Assembly (NCBI RefSeq): GCF_001636295.1
Contig: NZ_CP014209.1
Location: 2,790,001-2,854,000, forward strand
Source: Isoptericola dokdonensis DS-3
GTDB taxonomy: Bacteria; Actinomycetota; Actinomycetes; Actinomycetales; Cellulomonadaceae
Direction: 5' to 3'
Length of the DNA: 64,000 bases
The notes under the pieces were generated by a model that ran no database searches, was not told the DNA's origin, and was given only the letters and a program-made list of their open reading frames with translations. This document shows positions 1-8,266 of this stretch, piece by piece (positions within the stretch are counted from its first letter, which is position 1; each line of letters starts with the position of its first letter). A program made the position numbers and the translations under genes.

Positions 1-414
1 GTCGGCACCACCCTGGCCGACCTCCAGGTAGTTCTCCCGGAACAGGTCCACCGCCAGGCCCTCGGCATCGAAGTCGAACTCGTTGAGGAGCACCACGTCC
101 GGGTCCGCCCGCTGGATCACCTCGGCGACCGTGCGCGCCTGCACGTCGTCGGGCGTCGACAGGTCCGCGACCAGCTCGCCCTCGGTCGCCCGGTTCAGCG
201 ACAGGTTGTACGTCGCCACCCGCAGCGTGCGGTCCTTGCCCTGACCGTGGCCGTGGCCGGGCGAGCCGTGGCCCGGGTGGTGCCCGCCATGACCGTGCGA
301 GCCACGGTCCCGGGCGTCGTCGCGGCCGTGGGCGCTCGCGGCCGGCGGGACCAGCGTGCCGGACAGGGCCACGGCCAGCGCCGTGGCGGTGAGGAGGAGG
401 CGTCGTCGCGTCAT
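1..414 (-). CDS. Secreted endonuclease/exonuclease/phosphatase family protein (N-terminal part)
   Basis: The gene enters from the window edge on the minus strand, so only the first 138 codons are present. It opens with an ATG and an Arg-rich signal peptide (MTRRRLLLTATALAVALSG, cleavage near residue 28). A strongly His/Gly-rich linker follows at about residues 29-60. Then comes TLRVATYNLSLNR and, near residue 110, DVVLLNEFD. This pair (TYN with a later Asn-Glu-Phe/Asp) is the N-terminal signature of the metal-dependent EEP phosphodiesterase fold. The protein is probably exported. Substrate cannot be told because the catalytic C-terminal half is missing. The His-rich linker is unusual and could bind metal, which is inference. 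Confidence 0.8.
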   Translation of the reverse strand, partial: MTRRRLLLTATALAVALSGTLVPPAASAHGRDDARDRGSHGHGGHHPGHGSPGHGHGQGKDRTLRVATYNLSLNRATEGELVADLSTPDDVQARTVAEVIQRADPDVVLLNEFDFDAEGLAVDLFRENYLEVGQGGAD

Positions 415-572
415 GCGGTCACGCTAGGCGCCGGGCGTGACATCGGCATCAACGGGCGGTGAACTCCGTCGTCCGGCACGACGGGCGCCGGGATCCGACG
501 ACGAGGGGAGACGCACCTCGGGGACCGGGGACCGTCCGGTCCCGGTCCCCGAGGCGTTCGACGGTGCGACCG

Positions 573-1679
573 TCAGTGGTGCCGGTGGCCGCCCAGCGAG
601 TACCGCACGAGCTGGCCGTCCGGCGGTGCTCCCTCACCCGGCAGGACGTTCACCGTGGCGAGCAGGCCCTTGCCGTCGAGCTCCAGCGCGCCCGGCAGCG
701 GGACCGACACGAACGTCGAGTCGTGGTGCCGGCCCGTCTTCGAGATCTCGCCGCCGAAGAGCTGCGCGACGTAGATCGTCCCGGAGCGGTCGACCGCGAT
801 CCCGGTGGGGGAGAGCAGGTCGTCGACGACGGTGCGCGACCGGCCCGACCACGGCGAGACGACGACGACGGAGCCGCGGGCCCCGAGCGAGTCGTCCTCC
901 GGGCCGCCCGGCAGCAGGGAGACGTAGAGCAGGCCGGACGGCCCCACCTCGACGTCGGTGGGCACCGGCTCGAACCAGTACTTGTATCCGGCGGCGCAGG
1001 CCGGCAGCCCCAGGCCCGCGAGGGCCTCGGCGGTGACCTTGACGGGCTGCGCGGGCAGGACCGCGACCGTGCGGACCTTGCCGCGGCGGTCGACGGACAG
1101 GATGGTGTTGCCCGCCGCGTCGGCGACGTACGTGGTGCTGCGGTGCGTGGCGGTCGCGTAGGGGTGGGACTCCACGATGCCGGTGTACTTCGCCGGGAAG
1201 TCCTCCGGGAACTGCGCGGCGCAGGAGCGCGGCAGGGTGCGGAAGCCGTAGAGCGCCTTCGCGTCGGGGTTCTTCGTCGCCTCGTAGGCGCCGAGGTCCG
1301 CGACCGTGCGGGCCGTGCCCAGCGGGGCGCCCCTGCGATCGACGCGGATCTTCTTGAGGACGGTCGCCGGGCCGGTCTCGGCGAACGTGACGACGCCGTC
1401 GTCGTAGCTGAGGGCGCCGACCTCCTCCCCGCCGGCCGAGGTGTGGACGACGCCGACCGTGCCGTCCCTGGCGACGGAGCTGAGCATCCCGCCGAAGTTC
1501 TGGCTGACGAACGTGGTGCCCTTCGGGCCCACGGCGAGGCTGAGCGGGGTGAGCAGGCCGGCCGCGATCGTCTCCGACGACGGCGGGCGGGGGTCTCTCG
1601 ACCCGTGGGCCGTCGCGGGGGTGACGGCGAGGACGAGCGCGGCGGTCGTGGCCGCGAGGACGGACAGGGGACGTCTCAT
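573..1679 (-). CDS. ScyD/ScyE family secreted beta-propeller protein
   Basis: The 368-residue protein starts at an ATG giving a clean signal peptide (MRRPLSVLAATTAALVLAV, cleavage after ATAHG). The longer reading from further upstream has no signal and is rejected. The body shows NHL/SMP-30-like propeller blades: LSLAVGPKGTTFVSQNFGG, then TGIAVDRSGTIYVAQLFGG near the C-terminus. The pattern VEVGPSGLLYVSLLPGGPEDD is typical of the ScyD/ScyE family, named from cyanobacterial scytonemin clusters. In actinomycetes these are extracellular proteins of unknown activity. There is no scytonemin cluster here, so the name denotes family only. It is transcribed in the same direction as the EEP protein about 160 bp away. 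Confidence 0.85.
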   Translation of the reverse strand: MRRPLSVLAATTAALVLAVTPATAHGSRDPRPPSSETIAAGLLTPLSLAVGPKGTTFVSQNFGGMLSSVARDGTVGVVHTSAGGEEVGALSYDDGVVTFAETGPATVLKKIRVDRRGAPLGTARTVADLGAYEATKNPDAKALYGFRTLPRSCAAQFPEDFPAKYTGIVESHPYATATHRSTTYVADAAGNTILSVDRRGKVRTVAVLPAQPVKVTAEALAGLGLPACAAGYKYWFEPVPTDVEVGPSGLLYVSLLPGGPEDDSLGARGSVVVVSPWSGRSRTVVDDLLSPTGIAVDRSGTIYVAQLFGGEISKTGRHHDSTFVSVPLPGALELDGKGLLATVNVLPGEGAPPDGQLVRYSLGGHRHH

Positions 1680-1926
1680 GGGGTGCACTCCTGGGTGCGC
1701 AGGACAAAGGGGGAAGCTTCGCGGCCGAAGGCGGCGCGGTGGCGCTCGACGCTGACGCGGGTGCGCGGGACGGCCAGGGGCCGGGGCGGGTGCGCGTCCA
1801 CCTCGACGCGCCACTCCTGTCGAGTGTCGGCCCGCCCCCGGTGATACACCAGCGCATTCCCGGGTGATTCCCGGGGCACCTGTCGGTGCCCCGGGGCACG
1901 ATGGCAGGACCGACCTGGAGGACGAC

Positions 1927-2817
1927 ATGAGCGCACCGAGCGGCATCCCGGCACGGACCTATCCGCAGGGCGTGCCCTGCTGGATCGACCTGGAGGTGGA
2001 CGACGTCGACGCCGCCCTCGCGTTCTACGGCGCGCTGTGCGGGTGGCGGTTCACCGAGAAGCTGCCGCCGGGGGCGCCCGGACGGTACGCCGTCGCGTCG
2101 TGGGACGGCACCGACGCGACCGCGATCGCCGCGATCGCCTCGCCGTCGGCGTCCGGTGCGTCCCGTTCCACGTGGAACACGTACCTCGCGGTCGACGACG
2201 CGGCCGCGTCGGCGGCCCGGGTCCTCGGGCTGGGCGGGACCCTCGACAGCGTCGTCGAGGTGGTCGGCCCTCCGGAGGCGCCCGCAGGCCACCTGGTCCG
2301 GTTCCGCGACCCGCAGGGCGTGCCGTCCCGGCTGTGGCAGGCGGGCACCCGGCTCGGCGCGCAGCGCGTCAACGAGCCCGGCACCTGGAACTTCAGCAAC
2401 CTGCTCACCGACGACCAGGACGCGGCGCTGGCCTTCTACGGGCCGCTGCTGGGCTGGACGGTCGGCGAGCTCGGGTACGGGATGGTGCGCGTCGAGGGGT
2501 ACGGCGCCCACCTCGCGGCGACCGTCGACCCGGGCATCCTCGACCGGCAGGAGCACGTGCCGGCCGGCTTCGCGGACGTCGTCGCGGGGATCGGGCCGGC
2601 CGAGGGGGCGCCCCGCTGGGCCCTGGTGCTCGCCGTCGCCGACCGGGACGCCGCCGCGGCGACCGCCGTCGACGCCGGAGCCACCCTGCTCGCCACCGAC
2701 GACACCGAGTGGACCCGGGAGGCCACGATCCGGGACCCGTGCGGCGCCGAGCTGGTGCTGTCCCAGTTCGACCCGCCCGAGGAATACCTCGCCGCGGAGG
2801 CGGCCGCGGAGGGCTGA
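1927..2817 (+). CDS. Tandem-domain VOC (glyoxalase/bleomycin resistance-like) protein
   Basis: The 296-residue protein starts at an ATG with GGAGG 6 nt upstream; a longer reading without a ribosome site is rejected. It contains two VOC modules, about residues 15-140 and 150-280. Both repeat the beta-alpha-beta signature: WIDLEVDDVDAALAFYGAL in the first and LLTDDQDAALAFYGPLLGW in the second. Each ends in a strand of the type VRFRDPQG or IRDPCGAELVLSQFD. Such paired modules make the metal-centre fold of glyoxalase I, extradiol dioxygenases and bleomycin-binding proteins. The actual substrate cannot be assigned. The final Asp-Pro strand aligns with the PF00903 family. It is convergent with the downstream methyltransferase. 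Confidence 0.85.
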   Translation: MSAPSGIPARTYPQGVPCWIDLEVDDVDAALAFYGALCGWRFTEKLPPGAPGRYAVASWDGTDATAIAAIASPSASGASRSTWNTYLAVDDAAASAARVLGLGGTLDSVVEVVGPPEAPAGHLVRFRDPQGVPSRLWQAGTRLGAQRVNEPGTWNFSNLLTDDQDAALAFYGPLLGWTVGELGYGMVRVEGYGAHLAATVDPGILDRQEHVPAGFADVVAGIGPAEGAPRWALVLAVADRDAAAATAVDAGATLLATDDTEWTREATIRDPCGAELVLSQFDPPEEYLAAEAAAEG

Positions 2818-2866
2818 CGGCCGGCGCCGAAGATGGGCCCGGGCGGCCGGTGCCGCGCGCGTGCCG

Positions 2867-3655
2867 TCAGGCGCGGCGCGCCTGCACGAACACCACCTCG
2901 TCGCCGAGCAGCGGCATCCGCCCGACGGCGCGGGCGTCCGTCAGGCCCGCACCGGCCAGCAGCCGCTCGATCCCGCCGTCCGCGTTGTCGGCGTCGTGGG
3001 TGCGGCTGCCCGGGCCGTGCCCCGGCTGACGTCCGCCCGGGCGGTGCCGGTGCGCGCCGTCGTCGTGCGCGTGGGGTCCGCCGGGCTCCGCGTGCGAGGA
3101 GCGGGCGTCCGGCCCGTCGTGCGCGGCGTCGCCGTGCCCGTGGTGGTGGGCCGACCCGTGGTCGCCCGCGAAGTCGGCGATCGTCACGGTTCCGCCGGGG
3201 CCCAGCACGCGGGCGATCTCGCCCGCGAGCAGCACCTTCTCCGCGAGCGGCACGTGGTGCAGCGCCAAGGACGACACGACGTGGTCCTGGCTCCCGTCCG
3301 CCACGGGCAGCCGGTGGGCGAACCCGCGCACCAGCGTCACCTCCGCCGGGCGGCGCCGGAGCTTGCCCGCGGCGCGGCGCAGCGAGTCGCCGTCCGGGTC
3401 CAGGCCGGTCACGACGGCGTCGGGCGCCGTGCGCAGGATCTCGCGCGTCAGGTTCCCGGTGCCGCAGCCGACGTCGAGCACGTGCTCACCGGGCCGGACC
3501 CCGGCCACCACTGCCGTGCGGCGGTACAGGCGACCGAGCCCCCGGAAGCGAGCCACGACGTCGTACCAGGGCATCAGCCACCCCCGGGACATGCCCGGCA
3601 GGAACGGGTGGTCCGACTCGTCCGGGCGGACGTCGTCGAGCAGGGTCACGGGCAC
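2867..3655 (-). CDS. Class I SAM-dependent methyltransferase with His-rich insertion
   Basis: A GTG at 3655 is chosen because GGAGG (complement of 3662-3666) lies 6 nt upstream; this gives 262 residues. A second GTG two codons later is possible. The SAM-binding motif I, VLDVGCGTGNLT, lies near residue 65. Motif II DAVVTGLDPDGDSL and the post-motif ALHHVPLAEK follow, as in ubiE/methyltransferase-11 enzymes. Between TIADFAGDHG and the last helix/strand pair there is an extra segment of about 65 residues crowded with His, Asp and Gly (for example AHHHGHGDAAHD). This is absent from ordinary family members. It may be a metal-binding loop or low-complexity drift. Substrate unknown. It diverges from the MetE-like gene. 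Confidence 0.85.
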   Translation of the reverse strand: MPVTLLDDVRPDESDHPFLPGMSRGWLMPWYDVVARFRGLGRLYRRTAVVAGVRPGEHVLDVGCGTGNLTREILRTAPDAVVTGLDPDGDSLRRAAGKLRRRPAEVTLVRGFAHRLPVADGSQDHVVSSLALHHVPLAEKVLLAGEIARVLGPGGTVTIADFAGDHGSAHHHGHGDAAHDGPDARSSHAEPGGPHAHDDGAHRHRPGGRQPGHGPGSRTHDADNADGGIERLLAGAGLTDARAVGRMPLLGDEVVFVQARRA

Positions 3656-3782
3656 GAGCAGCCTCCACAGGGACGAAGTCCTCCCATGGTGCCCCCACCG
3701 TCCGCCATCGTGACAACGGGCTTGCCGGACCGGCAAACGTGCGACCATCGGGACGATCCACCCCAGGACGAGAGGTAGCACC

Positions 3783-4991
3783 GTGCTGCGCAGCACCGAC
3801 CGCATCGAGACCACCCACGCCGGCTCCCTGCCGCGCACCCCCGAGCTGATCGCCGCCAACGCGGCCCGCGACGCCGGGGACGCCGACGGCGCCTTCGACT
3901 CCCTGCTGCGCGACGCCGTCGCCGGTGTCGTGCGCCGCCAGCAGGAGGCCGGCATCACCGTCGTCGGTGACGGCGAGTACGGCAAGTCCATGTCGTCCCC
4001 CGTCGACTACGGCGCCTGGTGGTCCTACTCGTTCCAGCGCACCGGCGGGCTCGAGCTCGACACCGACGCGAGCTGGGTGCTCGCCGACGTGCGGTCCGCG
4101 CCCGGGGACGTGCGCCTCACCGGGTTCGGCAACCGTCGTGACCAGGCCCGTTTCCGCGAGGCGTACACCGACCCGACGTCCGGCATCTTCGGCGGTGCCG
4201 GCCCCGGCGCGTTCCCGAAGGTCACCGGCCCGCTCACCTACACCGGCCAGGCCGCCGTCGCCGCGGACGCCGCGAACCTGCGCGCCGCCGCCGACGCCGC
4301 CGGCGTGACCGACGCGTTCGTCACCGCCATCGCGCCCGGGTCGGCCACCCGCATCCACAACGAGCACTACGCCACCCACGAGGAGTACGCGTACGCGTGG
4401 GCCGACGTGCTGCGCGAGGAGTACCTCGCCATCGTCGACGCCGGGCTCGTCGTGCAGATCGACGACCCGGGCCTCGCCGAGTCCTGGGACCAGATCACCC
4501 CCGAGCCGACCGTCGAGGACTACCTCGCGTTCTCCCGCATCCACGTCGAGGCGCTCAACCACGCGCTGCGCGGCATCCCCGAGGACAAGGTCCGCTACCA
4601 CCTGTGCTGGGGCTCCTGGCACGGCCCGCACTCCACCGACCTGCCGATGCGAGACATCGTCGGACTCATGCTCCAGATCGACGCCGGCGCCTACTCGTTC
4701 GAGGCGGCCAACGTGCGCCACGAGCACGAGTACCGCGTGTGGGACGACGTGCGGCTCCCCGAGGGCAAGGTCCTGCTGCCGGGCGTCGTGTCGCACGCGA
4801 CCAACGTGCTGGAGCACCCCGAGCTCGTCGCCGACCGCATCGAACGGTTCGCCACCCGCGTCGGTCGCGAGAACGTGCTGGCCTCCACCGACTGCGGCCT
4901 CGGCGGGCGCGTCCACCCGCAGATCGCGTGGGCGAAGCTCGAGTCCCTCGCCGAGGGTGCGCGGATCGCGTCGGAGCGACTCTGGCGCTGA
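3783..4991 (+). CDS. Cobalamin-independent methionine synthase-like (MetE C-terminal/catalytic domain) protein
   Basis: The 402-residue protein starts at a GTG with GAGAGGTAG just upstream. Its first strand, RIETTHAGSLPRTPEL, is typical of stand-alone MetE catalytic-domain proteins. The zinc-site pieces are visible: YHLCWGSWHG (His and Cys) around residue 275, the FEAANVRHEHE strand, and STDCGLGGR near residue 373 supplying the second Cys. Full-length MetE is about 750 residues with an extra N-terminal half, so this is the short archaeal/actinobacterial class. These proteins transfer methyl groups to thiols; some act with methylcobalamin or in degrading methylated compounds. The methyl donor here is not predictable. 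Downstream is a strong hairpin. Confidence 0.85.
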   Translation: MLRSTDRIETTHAGSLPRTPELIAANAARDAGDADGAFDSLLRDAVAGVVRRQQEAGITVVGDGEYGKSMSSPVDYGAWWSYSFQRTGGLELDTDASWVLADVRSAPGDVRLTGFGNRRDQARFREAYTDPTSGIFGGAGPGAFPKVTGPLTYTGQAAVAADAANLRAAADAAGVTDAFVTAIAPGSATRIHNEHYATHEEYAYAWADVLREEYLAIVDAGLVVQIDDPGLAESWDQITPEPTVEDYLAFSRIHVEALNHALRGIPEDKVRYHLCWGSWHGPHSTDLPMRDIVGLMLQIDAGAYSFEAANVRHEHEYRVWDDVRLPEGKVLLPGVVSHATNVLEHPELVADRIERFATRVGRENVLASTDCGLGGRVHPQIAWAKLESLAEGARIASERLWR

Positions 4992-5019
4992 CCGGCCTCC
5001 CGGTTCCCGGGGCGCGCGA

Positions 5020-5070
5020 GCGTCTCTGAACGCCCTCCTTCACGGCTGTTTCGGGGACGTTCAGAGACGC
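5020..5070 (+). terminator. Perfect 13-bp stem inverted repeat downstream of the MetE-like gene
   Basis: GCGTCTCTGAACG (5020-5032) pairs perfectly with CGTTCAGAGACGC (5058-5070) around a 25-nt loop. It lies 29 bp after the stop codon with no T-run. It could be a Rho-assisted terminator, or one of the long intergenic palindromes also seen near 35.2 and 37.7 kb. Confidence 0.55.
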
Positions 5071-5113
5071 CCGAGGTTCGCTCCGGGCCGCCGCAGGTGG
5101 ACGGAACGGCCCT

Positions 5114-5129
5114 GATAGCATCTGCTATC
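5114..5129. promoter_or_regulatory. Inverted-repeat operator candidate before the toxin-antitoxin pair
   Basis: GATAGCA-TC-TGCTATC is a perfect 7-bp inverted repeat ending directly at the GGAGG ribosome site (5130-5134) of the antitoxin gene. Its position and AT content, unusual in this genome, suggest a binding site at which the HTH-bearing antitoxin represses its own operon. That role is inference. Confidence 0.6.
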
Positions 5130-5139
5130 GGAGGTGGCC

Positions 5140-5679
5140 ATGCCCCAGACCCACGGCGACGACTCGGCAGTCGAGCGTGCCTTTGCCGAGTACCTGAACG
5201 CGCTCGGAACGTCGGCCGATGCCCTGCGTGCGGAGGCGAGCCGAACGCTGGAACGAGGTGCGAGGCAGGCTCGCGAGCTCGGGTGGAGTCAGCGTCGGAT
5301 CGCCCGGGCGCTCGGCCGTAGCCAGCCCGAGGTCAAGAGGTTGCTCGACCGTGGGCCCGAGGCTCCGGAGCCCTCTGAGCCGGAGGTCCGCGCGACGCTG
5401 ATGGACCAGGTGCTTCGCCGACGACGGGACGAGATCGTCCAGGCCGCGGCCCGGCGCGGCGTACATCACCTGCGGTTGTTCGGATCGGTCGCCTCCGGGA
5501 CGGACCACGACACCTCCGACGTGGATCTCCTCGTCGATGTCGACGAGGGGGTCGGCCTCTTCACACTCGGTGCGCTGGAGGCCGAGCTGTCGGCGATCCT
5601 TGGTCGGCCGGTCGACGTCGTCCCTGCTCGTTCGCTCCGGCCGGCAGTCCGCGCACAGGTGCAGGCGATCCCCTTGTGA
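5140..5679 (+). CDS. mntA: HTH-MNT nucleotidyltransferase antitoxin (MntA-like) of a type VII toxin-antitoxin pair
   Basis: The 179-residue protein starts at an ATG 5 nt after GGAGG; a GTG two codons earlier lies inside the ribosome site. Residues 46-70 form a helix-turn-helix (ELGWSQRRIARALGRSQPEV). Residues 108-175 form a minimal nucleotidyltransferase: G115-S116, ten residues, then D127-V-D129, the canonical GSX10DXD site, with D159 as a probable third Asp. In known HepT/MntA systems MntA silences HepT by attaching AMP to the Tyr of its HEPN motif. Ordinary MntA lacks an HTH, so this fusion could also act as the operon repressor through the inverted repeat just upstream. It overlaps the toxin gene by 4 bp (GTGA), so the two are translationally coupled. 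Confidence 0.85.
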   Translation: MPQTHGDDSAVERAFAEYLNALGTSADALRAEASRTLERGARQARELGWSQRRIARALGRSQPEVKRLLDRGPEAPEPSEPEVRATLMDQVLRRRRDEIVQAAARRGVHHLRLFGSVASGTDHDTSDVDLLVDVDEGVGLFTLGALEAELSAILGRPVDVVPARSLRPAVRAQVQAIPL

Positions 5680-6002
5680 AGCGGTCCGATGGCGACCATG
5701 CGGGTGAGGCGTTGGAGCACCTGGAGATTCTTCGGGCCCACGTCGAGGCCGGTTCCTGGGAGGACCAGGTGACGGTCGACGCGGTATGCCTCCGCCTCGC
5801 TGCAGCGATCGACGCCTCGTCCCGGCTCAGCGAGGCCGCCCGCGCCGAAGCATTCGGAACCCTGTGGCCGGCGGTTCGAGCGACACGGAACCGGATCGTC
5901 CACGGCTACGTCACCGTCGATGCCGAGATCGTCCGAGCGACGGTCGAGCACGATCTGGACGGGTTCGCGGCAGCACTCCGGCGCATCGGCCGTGACACGT
6001 GA
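5676..6002 (+). CDS. hepT: HepT-like HEPN toxin (DUF86 family)
   Basis: The 108-residue, all-helical protein starts at a GTG overlapping the antitoxin stop. It carries the HEPN RNase motif RX4HXY as R71-NRIV-H76-G-Y78, near the expected C-terminal third. In characterised pairs this motif cleaves RNA, and its Tyr is AMPylated by the partner nucleotidyltransferase. The gene order here is antitoxin then toxin with a 4-bp overlap. All motif residues are present, so the toxin is predicted to be intact. Whether this pair protects against phage or stabilises the locus cannot be read from sequence. A leaderless-type promoter for the next gene begins directly after its stop. Confidence 0.85.
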   Translation: MKRSDGDHAGEALEHLEILRAHVEAGSWEDQVTVDAVCLRLAAAIDASSRLSEAARAEAFGTLWPAVRATRNRIVHGYVTVDAEIVRATVEHDLDGFAAALRRIGRDT

Positions 6003-6009
6003 GCTTCCG

Positions 6010-6015
6010 TACGAT
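6010..6015 (+). promoter_or_regulatory. Leaderless-type -10 element of the M20 amidohydrolase gene
   Basis: TACGAT (TANNNT) ends 6 nt before the ATG at 6022. The predicted transcription start therefore coincides with the start codon, and no Shine-Dalgarno is present. Confidence 0.5.
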
Positions 6016-6021
6016 GGCGTG

Positions 6022-7371
6022 ATGCCTGTGGATGGAGCCCGCCCGCCCAGCACCGCCTATCTCGACCACCTCGCCGCCGAGACCGAGCTGCGCCGCCGGG
6101 CCGCCGAGCCCGGCCCCGGGGAACCCGACGGCGGGACGCCCGGCGGGGCTCCCGCCGTGCTCGCCGGGGTGGTCGACGCCGCGGCGTCGGCGCTGGAACC
6201 GGAGCTCGCCACCGTCGTCCGCACCCTGCACGCCCACCCGGAGACGGCGTTCGAGGAGCACGACAGCGCGCGGCTGCTCGTCGACCTGCTCGGCCGGCAC
6301 GGCATCGCGGCCGAGACGGGGACCGGCGGGGTCGCGACGGCGTTCCGCGCGACGCTCGGACCGGGCGGTGGCCCGACGATCGCGATCTGCGCCGAGTACG
6401 ACGCCCTGCCGGAGATCGGCCACGCGTGCGGCCACAACGTCATCGCGGCGGCGGGCGTCGGCGCGTTCCTCGCGCTCAAGGACGTCCTGCAGGCCACGGA
6501 CGCCCCCGCCGGCCGGGTCGTGCTGCTCGGCACCCCGGCCGAGGAGGGCCACACCGGCAAGGAGGTCCTCGCCCGCGCCGGGGCGTTCGACGACGTCGAC
6601 GCGGCGATCATGGTGCACCCGTACGGCGCGGACGTCGCCGACCAGGTGTGGCTCGGCCGCCGGCTGCTCACCTGGACGTTCACCGGCCGCAGCGCGCACG
6701 CCTCCGCGCAGCCCTTCATGGGCCGCAACGCGCTCGACGCCGCGAACCTCGCGTACGCGGGCGTCGGGCTGCTGCGCCAGCAGCTGCCGCCGTCGGACCG
6801 GGTGCACGCCATCATCACCGACGGCGGCACCCGCCCCAGCGTCATCACCGAGCGGGCCGTCGTGCGGCTGTACGCCCGCTCGAAGTACCCGGACACGCTG
6901 CGTGACCTGTCGCGACGCCTCGACGACGTCGCCCGCGGGGCCGCGCTCATGACCGGCACCGACGTGAAGATCGGCTGGGACGACGGCGCCCACCCGTCGC
7001 TCCCGGTGCGCACCAACGCTGCGCTCACCGCCCGCTGGGTGGCCGCGCAGCAGCGGCGCGGCCGCGACGTGCTGCCCGCCGGCGTGGTGTCCGAGACCCT
7101 GGCGGCCTCCACCGACTTCGGCAACATCAGCTTCCGGGTGCCGGGCATCCACCCGCTCATCAAGGTCGCCGACCCGGCCGTCGCGCTGCACACCAAAGAC
7201 TTCGCCGCCGCCGCCGGCTCCGCCCGCGCGGTGGCCGCCGCCGTCGACGGCGCCGCCGGGCTGGCACTCACCGCGCTCGACTACCTGTGCGACGACGGCC
7301 TCCGCGCCGCCGTCGACGACGAGTTCTCCGCCGCCGGCGGGTCGATCGACGTGCCCTCCTACTTCGACTGA
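6022..7371 (+). CDS. M20 family amidohydrolase / p-aminobenzoyl-glutamate hydrolase-like peptidase
   Basis: The 449-residue protein starts at ATG 6022, placed 6 nt after a TACGAT -10 element; upstream codons lack family similarity. Metal and catalytic motifs of the M20D family are clear: ICAEYDALPEIGHACGHN near residue 130, then GTPAEEGHTGKEV near residue 172. A lid/dimerisation domain follows (GRSAHASAQPFMGRNALDA). The last metal-site His is in HPLIKVADPAVALHTKDFA. Family members remove acyl or p-aminobenzoyl groups from amino acids or dipeptides in the cytoplasm. The long N-terminal extension of about 45 Gly/Pro/Glu-rich residues is unremarkable. Substrate not assignable. It stands alone, followed by a YjbR-like gene in the same direction. 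Confidence 0.88.
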   Translation: MPVDGARPPSTAYLDHLAAETELRRRAAEPGPGEPDGGTPGGAPAVLAGVVDAAASALEPELATVVRTLHAHPETAFEEHDSARLLVDLLGRHGIAAETGTGGVATAFRATLGPGGGPTIAICAEYDALPEIGHACGHNVIAAAGVGAFLALKDVLQATDAPAGRVVLLGTPAEEGHTGKEVLARAGAFDDVDAAIMVHPYGADVADQVWLGRRLLTWTFTGRSAHASAQPFMGRNALDAANLAYAGVGLLRQQLPPSDRVHAIITDGGTRPSVITERAVVRLYARSKYPDTLRDLSRRLDDVARGAALMTGTDVKIGWDDGAHPSLPVRTNAALTARWVAAQQRRGRDVLPAGVVSETLAASTDFGNISFRVPGIHPLIKVADPAVALHTKDFAAAAGSARAVAAAVDGAAGLALTALDYLCDDGLRAAVDDEFSAAGGSIDVPSYFD

Positions 7372-7407
7372 CCGGCGCACAGGCCGCGTCCGTGCGAGCG
7401 TGGACGC

Positions 7408-7896
7408 ATGACCTCCGAGAAACAGCTCCGCCAGGCCGCCCTCGCGCTGCCCGACGTCGTCGAGTCCGAGGGTGCCTTCCGGGTGCACGACGTCGTGTTC
7501 GTCTCGGCCGTACCGGGCATCGGGATCCAGCTCGCGCTCGACGCGGCGGACGCCGAAGCCCTGCTCGGACAGATCGGCGGCGCCGAGGAGTCGCCCGGCG
7601 GCGTCGCGGTGGGCCTCGACGACCTCGATGGGCAGCAGCTCAACCACTGGGTGCGGCGCGCCTGGCTCGCGTGCGCTCCGCACGAGCTCGTCGAGACGGT
7701 GGTGGCGGCGGACTCCGCCGCGCCCGGGTCGGTCGGCGACCTGCCGGCCACCATCGGGCGGCCCGCGACCCGGGCGCTCGCGGGCGCCGGGATCACGACG
7801 CTCGCGGCGGTCGCCGAACGCTCCGACGGGGACCTGCTGGCGTTGCACGGCGTCGGGCCGCGTGCCGTGCGCCTGCTGCGCGAGGCGATCGGCTGA
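7408..7896 (+). CDS. YjbR/MmcQ-like protein with C-terminal helix-hairpin-helix
   Basis: This 162-residue protein joins two parts. Residues 1-90 resemble the MmcQ/YjbR fold: an N-terminal helix (QLRQAALALPDVVES), a central beta hairpin and the conserved HWVRRAWLACAPHELVETV segment. Residues 108-162 form a helix-hairpin-helix (ATRALAGAGITTLAAVAER, then LLALHGVGPRAVRLLREAI) like the DNA-binding tail of RpoA or PolX proteins. The YjbR fold is shared with DNA-binding double-wing domains, so a nucleic-acid role is plausible. No catalytic residue is apparent. It sits close downstream of the amidohydrolase and is convergent with the small monooxygenase. Confidence 0.7.
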   Translation: MTSEKQLRQAALALPDVVESEGAFRVHDVVFVSAVPGIGIQLALDAADAEALLGQIGGAEESPGGVAVGLDDLDGQQLNHWVRRAWLACAPHELVETVVAADSAAPGSVGDLPATIGRPATRALAGAGITTLAAVAERSDGDLLALHGVGPRAVRLLREAIG

Positions 7897-7899
7897 GGC

Positions 7900-8202
7900 T
7901 CAGCCCCGCAGCGGTGAGCCCGCGACGGTGAAGTCGAACCCGCCGAACTCCCCGGACAGCAGCGGGCGGGCAGCGGCGATGGACTCCTGGACCGCCGGCA
8001 GCTCCAAGGAGTCGCGGTGCGCCGCCGCGGACGTCCACAGCTCGGCGACGAACACGGTGTCCGGGTGGTCGTCGTGGGTGCCGACCTCGTAGAGCAGGCA
8101 GCCCGCGGCCGCGAGCTCGGGGCTGCGCCGCGTGAGGTGCGCGACGAGCTCGTCCCGCCGCCCGGGGGCCGTACCGAGGGTGCCGACGTTGGCGTAGGTC
8201 AT
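7900..8202 (-). CDS. Antibiotic biosynthesis monooxygenase (ABM) domain protein
   Basis: A 100-residue single-domain protein from ATG 8202, preceded by TACGGT 7 nt upstream (leaderless-type). The ABM/dimeric alpha-beta barrel pattern is seen: an opening strand with GTLGTAPGRRDELVAHLTRR, the mid strand GCLLYEVGTHDDHPDTVFV, then ELWTSAAAHRDSLELPAVQ. Such proteins dimerise and include quinol monooxygenases (YgiN) and heme-degrading enzymes, many without known substrate. The ending AARPLLSGEFGGFDF fits the last strand. Its stop is 3 bp from the stop of the convergent YjbR-like gene. Confidence 0.85.
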   Translation of the reverse strand: MTYANVGTLGTAPGRRDELVAHLTRRSPELAAAGCLLYEVGTHDDHPDTVFVAELWTSAAAHRDSLELPAVQESIAAARPLLSGEFGGFDFTVAGSPLRG

Positions 8203-8266
8203 GCGCACGACCGTAGCCCCGCCGTCCGACACCGCGCCCGACCAGGTGCGTGCCGCCACGGCCGAG

